Positions 6,534 through 12,995 of a stretch of DNA of 19,649 nucleotides are shown in pieces. A program made the position numbers and the translations under genes. The stretch is from positions 1-19,649 of the forward strand of contig JBKOUY010000231.1 of assembly GCA_046723645.1 (NCBI GenBank), read 5' to 3'. Source of the DNA: DASQUK01 sp046723645. GTDB lineage: Bacteria; Actinomycetota; Acidimicrobiia; Acidimicrobiales; VFJN01. Numbering within the stretch: the first letter of the stretch is position 1; every line of letters starts with the position of its first letter. The notes under the pieces are model-generated. The model was not told where the DNA came from. It searched no databases and was given only the letters and a program-made list of their open reading frames with translations.

Positions 6534-7325
6534 TCAGCCCTCCAGAGAGAATGCCGCGCCCAGCAACGGCTCGACCCGCGTGTCGATGGCGTCGAGCTCG
6601 GGCGACCACCCCACGCACGCAGCCCGCAGCGGCCGCAGCAGCCGCCGGCCGCGGTCGGCGCCGCCACGCGCGACGAGCCGTTCTGCGAGGTCGGCCCCGG
6701 CGCGTAGCGCCAGGGAGGCGCTGCCGTGGTCCCCTGCGACGTCCACCGCCCGCACGAGCATGCCGTCTCCGTCCGCGCCGGCGTCGAGGCGCGCCTGCAG
6801 CCGTCACAGCTCCGGCAGCCACCACCAATCGGCGTGGTGCCGGGCCAGCTGGTGAGCCTCGGGCCAGCACCGCGGCCGCCTCCCGGCCCGGTCGGCATCG
6901 ATCAGCGTCTCGGCCAGGAGCGCCAGGTAGTAGGGCAGCCGCGACACGGCGCCGCAGTCGCGCAGGCGGCGGATCCCCTCGGCAATGACGGCGGCGCCCT
7001 CGTCGCCGCCGCGGATCCAGCCCTCCAACACGTCCCCCCAGTGCTTGTAGTAGGCGACGTCGTAGCGAGCCGAGAGCTCCCTGACCTCCTGGGACATCTC
7101 GAGCGTCTCGCGGCGATCACCCCGCAGCTGATGGGTGATGGCCGCGTAGGCCACGGCCATCACCCGACCGAACGGTATGGCGAGCTCGTCGGCGGATTCG
7201 ATGGCGTTCGCGGCGCCGACCTGCGCGTCGTCGACGCTGCCGGCCAACGGCTCGATCGACCGTCGGCCCGGCGCAATCGCCCGTCCTACGGACGTCGCCG
7301 GCGTGATCACGGCCATCCGCCTCAT
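6534..7325 (-). pseudogene. Decayed C-terminal remnant of an ATPase/TPR regulator (AfsR / adenylate-cyclase-associated type)
   Basis: The minus-strand frame reads like the C-terminal helical-repeat part of large LuxR/AfsR-type or cyclase-linked ATPase regulators. Recognisable blocks are ADELAIPFGRVMAVAYAAIT, KHWGDVLEGWIRGG, GAVSRLPYYLALLAET and ADWWWLPEL, then GSASLALRAGADLAERL and RRLLRPL. An in-frame TGA at 6804-6806 splits it, although the same frame continues with family-like sequence (RLQARLDAGADGDG) to 6534. Around 6855-6890 the frame reads AGRRPRCWPEAHQ, whereas the neighbouring frame gives EAAAVLA, which fits the family better; this suggests two small compensating indels. The ATPase and DNA-binding parts are absent, and recognisable similarity begins only near 7245. 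I see no promoter or Shine-Dalgarno. Confidence 0.7.
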
Positions 7326-7436
7326 GAGGGCAGGCCGACCGTAAGGAGGGGAGCGTTCGGGAACCGTTCGCAGGCCGTCGGAATGCGCGCAACACCGCCG
7401 GCGGATCGGGTCAGCGGGGCGAACGCTCGGCGGCCG
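7326..7436. other. Gap between methyltransferase and regulator remnant
   Basis: This 111-bp stretch holds no gene I can support. It probably contains the decayed upstream part of the remnant or only the methyltransferase 3' region. No strong hairpin was noticed. Confidence 0.4.
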
Positions 7437-9122
7437 TCAGTCCGGCCGCCGGGGCTGCGCGCCGGTTCCGGCCCGCTCCCGCCACCAGGCGGTGACGGTG
7501 GGCGGCGCCCCGTAGGCGGCCGTCGCGGCCGCCAGGAACCGGTCGCGTGCCGCCGGCGATGACGGCCCGGCGGCGAGGTCGCACACGGCGGCGGCCGCGT
7601 CGCCCCAGGCACCGCGATCGACCGGCAGCGGCAGGGCCAGGAGGTCCGGCGCAGCCACCTTGAGCGCACCGCGGGCGAGCGCCGTGCCGGGGGCCCGGCC
7701 GAGGAGCCAGGCCGTGGCCGCAGGCGAGGCAACGGCCGCCGCCAGCCGCCACAGGTCGGCGGGGTCGTGCGGCACCACCGACAGGACCGGAACCGACGGG
7801 ACCCACGACCCCGCCGCGTCGGCCACGGCCTCGACGACCCTGGTCTGCGCGGCGACCAGCAGCTTCGGCACCCGAGCGCGTGCCACCCACCGCCGGGCGG
7901 CGGGGGCGCCAGCGCGGTCGAGCGCGACGACGTCGACGACGGGGGCCCGCCAGATGCGCTTGGCGAACCGGGCGGGACGGCGTCCCCACGAGCAACCCAG
8001 CCAGTCGATCAGCCCGCTCGTGACCAGCGGCGCCGTGGCCTCATCGTCCACGGCGTGCTCGCGGACGACGTCGACCAGGCCGTAGTACTCGTCGCGGAAG
8101 CCAGCGATCACGGTCGCGAGGTCGCCGACCACGGCGGCCGAGGGCGCTCGGACGAGGGGGATGCCGACCGCGTCGGCGAAGCGCTCGGACCAGGCGTTCG
8201 CCCCGCCGCCTCGGTGTTCGGGGTCGACCTCCAGAACCGGCGCGCACACCCGGACCGAGGCGGCGAACACGGGTCTCTCGTCGACCCACAGGTCGATCAG
8301 CCGGGCCCGAGCGTCGATCGCCGCCCGGACGGCGGCGGCGTCCCGGGCGCCCACCAGCGACTGCGGCTCCACCAGGGCCACCCGGCCCCCCGCGCGGGCC
8401 AGGTCGCAGCCCGCCAGGAGGAACAGCCACGCGGCGTCGGTGTAGGCCCGCACCGCGGGGCCGTAGCGCTCCCGCAGCCGCGCCTGCTGCACGGGCGTGC
8501 GGGCCGTGGCGCGCCCGAGCTGGCTCTGGAACGGCGGGTTGCCCACCACCACGTGGAAACCGGCGGCGGGCCGGTCCGGCCACACGGCGGGCCCATCCGC
8601 CAAGGCGTCGGCCACAACCAGGCGACCGGGCGGCGGTGCCTCCCCCGCCCACAACGCGAGCGCCGCCTCGGCCCCGGCCAGGCCCACGGGATCGATGTCC
8701 GCGCCCCACAGCAGGTGGCGCACGACGCGGCGGCGATCGGCGCCCCGGCGGTGCAGGCGCCGGGCGGCGGCGACCAGGAACGCACCCCCGCCGCATGCCG
8801 GATCGCAGACCGTGACCGCCGGCGCGGCACCGACGCCGTCGAGTGCCCGGGCCACCAGCCGATCCGCCAGCCAGCGGGGCGTCACGTGCAGCCCGTTGGC
8901 GCGTCGCTGCTCCGGCCCGGTTGCCGCCTCGAGGGCCGCCGCCAGGTCGGCGCCGCGGGCGGCGGGATCGACGACCCCGGCATCCACCTCCGGACGGCCC
9001 CCCGCCAGCTGCCACAGCCGCAGGTCGTCCGGCAGGCGCCGGCCCGTCGTCGCAGCCAGCCGGACGGCGGCCGCGGCCACGGCACGGGCGCGGTTCCCTT
9101 CGTCGTGTCGCGGACGTGCCAT
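7437..9122 (-). CDS. N6-adenine-specific DNA methyltransferase (orphan)
   Basis: This 561-residue protein should transfer a methyl group from SAM to adenine N6 in DNA. Motif order is that of gamma-class (TaqI/Eco57I-like) enzymes: motif X in GLHVTPRWLADRLV (77-90), motif I in VCDPACGGGAFL (105-116), acidic motif II in GADIDPVGL (140-148), and motif IV NPPF (195-198). The C-terminal half (about 300-560) lacks known motifs and probably holds target recognition. No nuclease domain is visible in the protein and no restriction gene lies nearby, so it looks like a solitary methylase, perhaps regulatory. The start is ATG at 9122, with a TACCGT box ending 11 nt upstream that overlaps the divergent GNAT promoter. 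The recognition sequence cannot be deduced. Confidence 0.9.
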   Translation of the reverse strand: MARPRHDEGNRARAVAAAAVRLAATTGRRLPDDLRLWQLAGGRPEVDAGVVDPAARGADLAAALEAATGPEQRRANGLHVTPRWLADRLVARALDGVGAAPAVTVCDPACGGGAFLVAAARRLHRRGADRRRVVRHLLWGADIDPVGLAGAEAALALWAGEAPPPGRLVVADALADGPAVWPDRPAAGFHVVVGNPPFQSQLGRATARTPVQQARLRERYGPAVRAYTDAAWLFLLAGCDLARAGGRVALVEPQSLVGARDAAAVRAAIDARARLIDLWVDERPVFAASVRVCAPVLEVDPEHRGGGANAWSERFADAVGIPLVRAPSAAVVGDLATVIAGFRDEYYGLVDVVREHAVDDEATAPLVTSGLIDWLGCSWGRRPARFAKRIWRAPVVDVVALDRAGAPAARRWVARARVPKLLVAAQTRVVEAVADAAGSWVPSVPVLSVVPHDPADLWRLAAAVASPAATAWLLGRAPGTALARGALKVAAPDLLALPLPVDRGAWGDAAAAVCDLAAGPSSPAARDRFLAAATAAYGAPPTVTAWWRERAGTGAQPRRPD

Positions 9123-9132
9123 CTACGCGGCC

Positions 9133-9144
9133 GACGGTACCGTC
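9133..9144. promoter_or_regulatory. Palindromic bidirectional promoter core
   Basis: The perfect 12-bp palindrome GACGGTACCGTC contains TACCGT on the plus strand (9138-9143, 7 nt before the GNAT ATG). It also contains TACCGT on the minus strand (9139-9134, 11 nt before the methyltransferase ATG). The two -10 boxes overlap by two base pairs, so one site may serve both genes and polymerase binding in the two directions would compete. Confidence 0.55.
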
Positions 9145-9150
9145 GCTGCC

Positions 9151-9666
9151 ATGGCCGACCGGGGCAAGACGAACCAGACCGTCGGGTCCGAAGCCGGCAT
9201 CACGGTCGAGCGGGTCGACGCGGCCGTTACGTATCCGCTGCGCCGGCGGGTGCTCCGCCCCGGCCGGCCGCCCGACGCCGCCCGCTTCGCGATCGACGAC
9301 GAGCCATCCACTGCGTCGTTCGCCGCCCGGACCGCCGACGGCGAGGTGGTCGGCACCGCCGTCGTCTACCCCGAGCCCTGCCCGTGGGTCCCCGACCGAC
9401 CGGGCGCCTGGCGCCTCAGAGGCATGGCGACCGCGCCGGGACTCCGCCGCCGTGGCATCGGCTCGCGGGTCCTCGAGACCGCGCTGGCGCACGTCGCCGC
9501 CTCGGGGGGCGACCTCGTGTGGTGCAACGCTCGGGTCCCGGCGCGGCGCCTCTACGAGCGGGCCGGCTTCCGGGCCCACGGCACGCCGTGGGACGACCCA
9601 GAGATCGGGCCCCACATCGCCATGTGGCTCGACCTCGATGCCGACCCCGGCCCTCCACCCCCGTAA
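9151..9666 (+). CDS. GNAT family N-acetyltransferase
   Basis: The 171-residue protein has the GNAT fold. The acetyl-CoA-binding motif A is seen as LRGMATAPGLRRRGIGSRVL (89-108) with its R-R-x-G-x-G-type loop at 99-104, and motif B as LVWCNARVPARRLYERAGF (122-140). The substrate is unknown; the block WCNARVPA..LYERAGF is typical of uncharacterised small-molecule or amine acetylases. The start is ATG at 9151, supported by a TACCGT box 7 nt upstream; a later start before ITVERVD is possible because the first 16 residues are not family-like. The TAA stop forms the first three bases of the likely -10 box of the following NUDIX gene. It diverges from the methyltransferase. Confidence 0.9.
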   Translation: MADRGKTNQTVGSEAGITVERVDAAVTYPLRRRVLRPGRPPDAARFAIDDEPSTASFAARTADGEVVGTAVVYPEPCPWVPDRPGAWRLRGMATAPGLRRRGIGSRVLETALAHVAASGGDLVWCNARVPARRLYERAGFRAHGTPWDDPEIGPHIAMWLDLDADPGPPPP

Positions 9667-9669
9667 CCT
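9664..9669 (+). promoter_or_regulatory. Putative leaderless -10 box (NUDIX gene), overlapping the GNAT stop
   Basis: TAACCT ends 7 nt before the ATG at 9677, and its first three bases are the stop codon of the preceding gene. The spacing matches the other leaderless candidates in the window. Confidence 0.45.
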
Positions 9670-9676
9670 CGACGCG

Positions 9677-10210
9677 ATGCGCTGGACGATCCACGGCGAG
9701 CGACCCCTCTACGACTCGGAGTGGCTCCGGCTGGTGCTGGTGGACATCGAGGTCCCGGGCGGCGCCCGCTTCGACCACCACGTCGTGCGCTTCCCGCGGG
9801 CGGCCGCCGGCACGATCGTCCGCGACCCCGACCGCGGGGTACTGCTCATCTGGCGCCACCGCTTCATCACCGACACCTGGGGCTGGGAGATCCCGGCGGG
9901 CCGTATCGAACCGGGTGAGTCGCCGGAGCAGGCCGCGGTCCGGGAGACGATCGAGGAGACCGGTTGGCAGCCCGGGCCGCTGCACCGGCTGGGCCGCTAT
10001 GCGCCCAACAACGGCTCGAGCGACCAGGTGTTCCACCTCTTCACGGCCGACGGTGGCACGCACGTCGGCGAGCCGACCGACCCGAGCGAGAGCGAGCGGA
10101 TCGAGTGGGTCGAGGCCGACAAGGTCCGCTGGCTCATCGAGCAGGGTCAGGTGTACGACGGCATGTCGCTCACCGGGCTCCTGTGGGCGCTGGCCTTCTC
10201 GGCGATCTAG
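9677..10210 (+). CDS. NUDIX hydrolase (ADP-sugar pyrophosphatase-like)
   Basis: The 177-residue protein carries a full Nudix box at 75-97, GRIEPGESPEQAAVRETIEETGW. It matches GX5EX7REUXEEXGU apart from Thr at the first hydrophobic position, and the REXXEE metal ligands are intact. It is preceded by WGWEIPAG, a feature common in ADP-ribose/ADP-sugar pyrophosphatases, so hydrolysis of a nucleoside diphosphate linked to a sugar is likely but not proven. The start is ATG at 9677, 10 nt after the GNAT stop and with no Shine-Dalgarno. The stop lies inside the first copy of an 11-bp tandem repeat, and the convergent helicase gene ends in the second. Confidence 0.92.
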   Translation: MRWTIHGERPLYDSEWLRLVLVDIEVPGGARFDHHVVRFPRAAAGTIVRDPDRGVLLIWRHRFITDTWGWEIPAGRIEPGESPEQAAVRETIEETGWQPGPLHRLGRYAPNNGSSDQVFHLFTADGGTHVGEPTDPSESERIEWVEADKVRWLIEQGQVYDGMSLTGLLWALAFSAI

Positions 10211-10221
10211 CGGCGATCTAG
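10200..10221. repeat. 11-bp perfect tandem duplication at convergent gene ends
   Basis: CGGCGATCTAG occurs twice in direct succession (10200-10210 and 10211-10221). CTAG is its own complement, so the first copy provides the TAG stop of the plus-strand NUDIX gene. The second provides the TAG stop of the minus-strand helicase gene. Confidence 0.9.
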
Positions 10222-11399
10222 GCCGCGCCCTCGCGGGCCGGGTCCCAGCCGGCGAGGTCGGCGAGCCGCTCGTCGTTGGAGAACATCTCCGCGATGGGCT
10301 CCTCGAGCCCGAGGCGGCGCTTCACCCGGCGGACCTCGAGCTCCTCGTTCCACAGGACCAGCGTCACCACCAGGCCCGCGGCGCCGGCCCGGGCCGTGCG
10401 GCCCGCACGGTGCAGGTAGGTCTTGGGATCGGGCGGCGGGTCGTACTGGATGACGACGTCGAGGTCGTCAATGTCGAGGCCGCGGGCCGCCACGTCTGTG
10501 GCCACCAGGACCGCCAGTTTCCCGGCGGTGAACCGCTTCAGCGCTCGCTCCCGGACCTCCTGGCGGAGGTCACCGTGGATGGCGCGGGCGTCGACCCCGG
10601 CGTCGCCGAGCTGGCGGGCCACCCGGTCGGCCGCCCGCTTGGTGTTGACGAACAGCAGGCAGCGGGTGCCCGAGCGGCCGATGGCGGCCGCCACCTGAGG
10701 CTTGTCCATCTCGTGGACCAGCAGGAACCGGTGGACCATCTCCTCGACCGTCTGGGTCGTCGAGCTCACCTCGTGGAACACCGGATCGCGCTGGTAGCGG
10801 TCGACGAGGCCCTGGATGCCGCCGTCGAGCGTCGCCGAGAACAGCAGCGTCTGGTGGCTTCGGCCGATGTGGCGGAGCACCCATTCGACCTGAGGCAGGA
10901 AGCCCATGTCGGCCATGCGGTCGGCCTCGTCGATGACCACGTTGGCCACGTCGCTGAGGTCGGCTACGCCGCGGTCGATGAGATCGATGAGCCGGCCGGG
11001 CGTCGCCACCACGATCTCGGCACCCGCCTGGAGCCCGGCGATCTGCTTGCCCATCTGGGCTCCGCCGTAGACGGTCACCTGCCGGAGCGCGCGGGCGCGG
11101 AGCAGCGGGAGAAGGACGTTGGACACCTGCATGGCGAGCTCGCGCGTGGGCACGAGCACGAGGCCCGTGGGCCGCCCGGGCGATGCCGGTGTCACCCGCT
11201 CGACCAGTGGAAGGCCGAACGCGAGCGTCTTGCCCGACCCCGTCTTGGCCTTGCCGCAGACGTCGCGGCCGGCGAGGGCGTCGGGGATGCAGAGGCGCTG
11301 GACCGGAAACGGTGTCGTGATGCCCGCGTCGTCGAGCACCGCTACCAGATCGGGGGACACGCCCAGCGCCGAGAACGTCTCTTGATCCTCGGTGTGCAT
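10218..11399 (-). CDS. DEAD-box ATP-dependent RNA helicase
   Basis: The 393-residue protein is a helicase core that unwinds RNA duplexes using ATP, acting in ribosome assembly or RNA decay. Motifs in order are the Q motif (PFPVQ, Q34), Walker A AKTGSGKT (51-58), PTRELA, GG, TPGR, DEAD in VIDEADRM, SAT, then HGDLRQ, VATDVAARGLDI and HRAGRTARAG. Motif VI has Ala where many members carry HRIGRTGR. There is no long basic C-terminal tail; the protein ends soon after the second RecA domain. The start is ATG at 11399, since the preceding 14 codons are not family-like. A TAGGCT box lies 11 nt upstream. I give no symbol because RhlE, CshA and DeaD cannot be separated by the core. Confidence 0.95.
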   Translation of the reverse strand: MHTEDQETFSALGVSPDLVAVLDDAGITTPFPVQRLCIPDALAGRDVCGKAKTGSGKTLAFGLPLVERVTPASPGRPTGLVLVPTRELAMQVSNVLLPLLRARALRQVTVYGGAQMGKQIAGLQAGAEIVVATPGRLIDLIDRGVADLSDVANVVIDEADRMADMGFLPQVEWVLRHIGRSHQTLLFSATLDGGIQGLVDRYQRDPVFHEVSSTTQTVEEMVHRFLLVHEMDKPQVAAAIGRSGTRCLLFVNTKRAADRVARQLGDAGVDARAIHGDLRQEVRERALKRFTAGKLAVLVATDVAARGLDIDDLDVVIQYDPPPDPKTYLHRAGRTARAGAAGLVVTLVLWNEELEVRRVKRRLGLEEPIAEMFSNDERLADLAGWDPAREGAA

Positions 11400-11410
11400 G
11401 TTCGCAGGCC

Positions 11411-11416
11411 AGCCTA
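11411..11416 (-). promoter_or_regulatory. Putative -10 box (DEAD-box helicase gene)
   Basis: TAGGCT on the minus strand ends 11 nt before the ATG at 11399, implying a leader of only a few bases. It lies in the 69-nt gap after the cyclase gene. Confidence 0.4.
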
Positions 11417-11468
11417 TCGGGCGGGCGCCCCCCGGAGGCACATCGTCCCAGGGGCGACGCGGGCGCGG

Positions 11469-12014
11469 TCAGGGCACCCGCACGCGATGGTCGCCCTGGC
11501 TCAGGTCAACCACCTCGACCGGGCGTGTGAATCCCCGGATGCGGTGCGGGCCGAGCCGCCGGCCGCGGAGGCCCTCGCCGGCCGCGTCGTACAGCGACGC
11601 CGTCACCAACAGCTGATGGGGCTGGGCATCGTCGCACAGGCGGGCCGCGAGGTTCACCGGACGCCCGATGTAGTCGTCGCCCTCGAACAGGATCACCCGC
11701 CCTGCGGCCACGCCGCCGCGCAGCGGGAGCGGGCAGCCGCGCACGTCGAGGGCCTCTTCCATGCGGATCACGGCGTCGAGCAGCGGACGCGGCTCGGTGG
11801 TCACCAACATGGCGCCGTCGCCCAGCCACTTGGCGACCCGGACGCCCCGCCATCCCGCCCGCTCGCGCACCACCGCCCGGAACGTCGACAGCGCGGCGAC
11901 CGCCTCGCCCACCCCCTGCTCGTCCGTCAGCAGCGTGAACCCGCACAGGTCGATGAACGCGAAGTTTCGGCGCACCAGCGCATCGGCATGGTCGGCGTCG
12001 GGGACCGTTTGCAC
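11469..12014 (-). CDS. Minimal class III adenylate/guanylate cyclase
   Basis: The protein is about 181 residues and is little more than one class III cyclase catalytic domain, which makes cAMP or cGMP from ATP or GTP. The metal-binding aspartates are D22 (FAFIDLCGFT) and D66 (WLGDGAM). K62 fits the base-selecting lysine and D113/D114 in GDDYIG the second selecting residue. N121 and R125 in VNLAARL are the transition-state residues, so the enzyme looks active. The start is uncertain: no ATG precedes the domain without running into the divergent hydrolase gene. I chose GTG at 12014, which has a TACGAT box 8 nt upstream; GTG at 11975 is the alternative. No sensor, membrane or HAMP domain is attached. 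The helicase gene follows in the same direction after 69 nt. Confidence 0.87.
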   Translation of the reverse strand: MQTVPDADHADALVRRNFAFIDLCGFTLLTDEQGVGEAVAALSTFRAVVRERAGWRGVRVAKWLGDGAMLVTTEPRPLLDAVIRMEEALDVRGCPLPLRGGVAAGRVILFEGDDYIGRPVNLAARLCDDAQPHQLLVTASLYDAAGEGLRGRRLGPHRIRGFTRPVEVVDLSQGDHRVRVP

Positions 12015-12022
12015 GAGCAGCG

Positions 12023-12028
12023 ATCGTA
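12023..12028 (-). promoter_or_regulatory. Putative leaderless -10 box (cyclase gene)
   Basis: TACGAT on the minus strand ends 8 nt before the chosen GTG at 12014. It supports a start inside the long open frame. Confidence 0.45.
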
Positions 12029-12101
12029 CGTGGCGGGTGTCCGAGACCCTGAGTTGATAGGCGCCGACCGGGCTCCGTCCTGCCGGGCTCCCGCCCGCCG
12101 G

Positions 12102-12107
12102 TAGCGT
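12102..12107 (+). promoter_or_regulatory. Putative leaderless -10 box (serine hydrolase gene)
   Basis: TAGCGT ends 7 nt before the ATG at 12115. It is about 75 bp from the divergent cyclase -10 box, so both promoters share a short intergenic region. Confidence 0.5.
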
Positions 12108-12114
12108 CCCCGGG

Positions 12115-12930
12115 ATGTCCGCGCTGGATGCCCTGGCCTCGTGGCCCGTCGACCGCGCCTCCGGGGCGGTGGTGGGCATAGGGGGCACCCGAGCGACCGC
12201 CGGCGACACCGCCTGGACTGCCCGCATCGCGTCGATCACCAAGCTGCTCGTCTCCTACGCGTGCCTGGTGGCGATCGAGGAGGGCACGCTGGCCCTCGAA
12301 CAGCCGACGGGCCCGCCAGGCAGCACGGTGCGGCACCTGCTGGCCCACGCCTCCGGCCTGCCGTTCGACGGGTCGGCCCCGATCGCACGACCGGGCGAGC
12401 GCCGCATCTACAGCAACACCGGCTTCGAGCGCCTCGGCGACGCGCTGGCGTCCGCGGCCGGCCTGTCGGTGGCGACCTACCTCGCGGAGGCCGTGCTGCG
12501 CCCGCTCGGTATGGACGACACCGACCTACGCGGGTCCCCGGCCAAGGACGCCTGGTCGACGGTCGACGACCTCGCACGGTTCGCCGCGGAGCTGCTGGCA
12601 CCGACGCTGGTGGCCCCCGGGACCCTCGACGAGGCCACCAGCGAGCAGTTTCCGGGCCTGGCGGGCGTCGTGCCGGGGCTCGGCAGCTACGACCCCAACC
12701 CCTGGGGCCTGGGTTTCGAGCTCAAGGGCACCAAGTCCCCGCACTGGACCGCACCAGAAGGGTCGCCCCGCACGTTCGGCCACTTCGGCGGGTCCGGCGG
12801 GTTCCTTTGGGTCGATCCCGACGCCCGGCTGGCGTGTGCCGTCCTCACCGATCGGGAGTTCGGCGACTGGGCGACGCCGTTGTGGTCGGCGCTCTCGTCC
12901 GCGGTGTTGGGCGCATATGCGGCGGCCTGA
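12115..12930 (+). CDS. Serine hydrolase of the beta-lactamase / penicillin-binding-protein fold (class C-like)
   Basis: The 271-residue protein has all three active-site motifs of the class C beta-lactamase/esterase superfamily: S40-I-T-K43 (RIASITKLL), Y99-S-N101 (RIYSNTGFE), and a third motif around H223 (GHFGGSG). Members act as esterases, peptidases or lactamases; the substrate here is unknown. It lacks a signal peptide, so it probably acts in the cytoplasm, unlike true beta-lactamases. It is shorter than most relatives (about 350-400 residues), mainly between the motifs. The start is ATG at 12115, with a TAGCGT box 7 nt upstream and no Shine-Dalgarno. A 12-bp hairpin follows the stop, and the next gene converges from the other strand. 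Confidence 0.9.
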   Translation: MSALDALASWPVDRASGAVVGIGGTRATAGDTAWTARIASITKLLVSYACLVAIEEGTLALEQPTGPPGSTVRHLLAHASGLPFDGSAPIARPGERRIYSNTGFERLGDALASAAGLSVATYLAEAVLRPLGMDDTDLRGSPAKDAWSTVDDLARFAAELLAPTLVAPGTLDEATSEQFPGLAGVVPGLGSYDPNPWGLGFELKGTKSPHWTAPEGSPRTFGHFGGSGGFLWVDPDARLACAVLTDREFGDWATPLWSALSSAVLGAYAAA

Positions 12931-12939
12931 CGCGCGCGA

Positions 12940-12969
12940 CGTCGCCCGCCCCCGGTAGGGCGGGCGACG
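12940..12969. terminator. Strong hairpin between convergent genes (likely bidirectional terminator)
   Basis: CGTCGCCCGCCC and GGGCGGGCGACG form a perfect 12-bp GC stem with the 6-nt loop CCGGTA, 10 nt after the serine hydrolase stop and 26 nt beyond the convergent DUF4394 stop. There is no T-run on either side, as is common for GC-rich actinobacteria. Confidence 0.75.
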
Positions 12970-12995
12970 CCGGTGGCGGAGCTGATGCGCTGGGG

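Noticed and set aside
6804..6806. A selenocysteine or read-through reading of the in-frame TGA
   Set aside because: The family has no selenocysteine, no SECIS-like element is apparent, and the gene lacks its N-terminal domains and probably has other lesions. Decay is simpler.
9678..10210. GNAT and NUDIX as one fused protein
   Set aside because: A TAA stop at 9664-9666 and a change of frame separate them, and the NUDIX gene has its own start and promoter-like box.
7767..12104. A 1445-codon open frame on the plus strand
   Set aside because: It crosses several well-supported genes on both strands, is rich in Arg, Gly, His and Pro, and shows no family motif. It is a high-GC shadow frame.
12015..12242. 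A 257-residue cyclase starting at 12242
   Set aside because: The extension would overlap the 5' part of the well-supported serine hydrolase gene and has no domain-like sequence.
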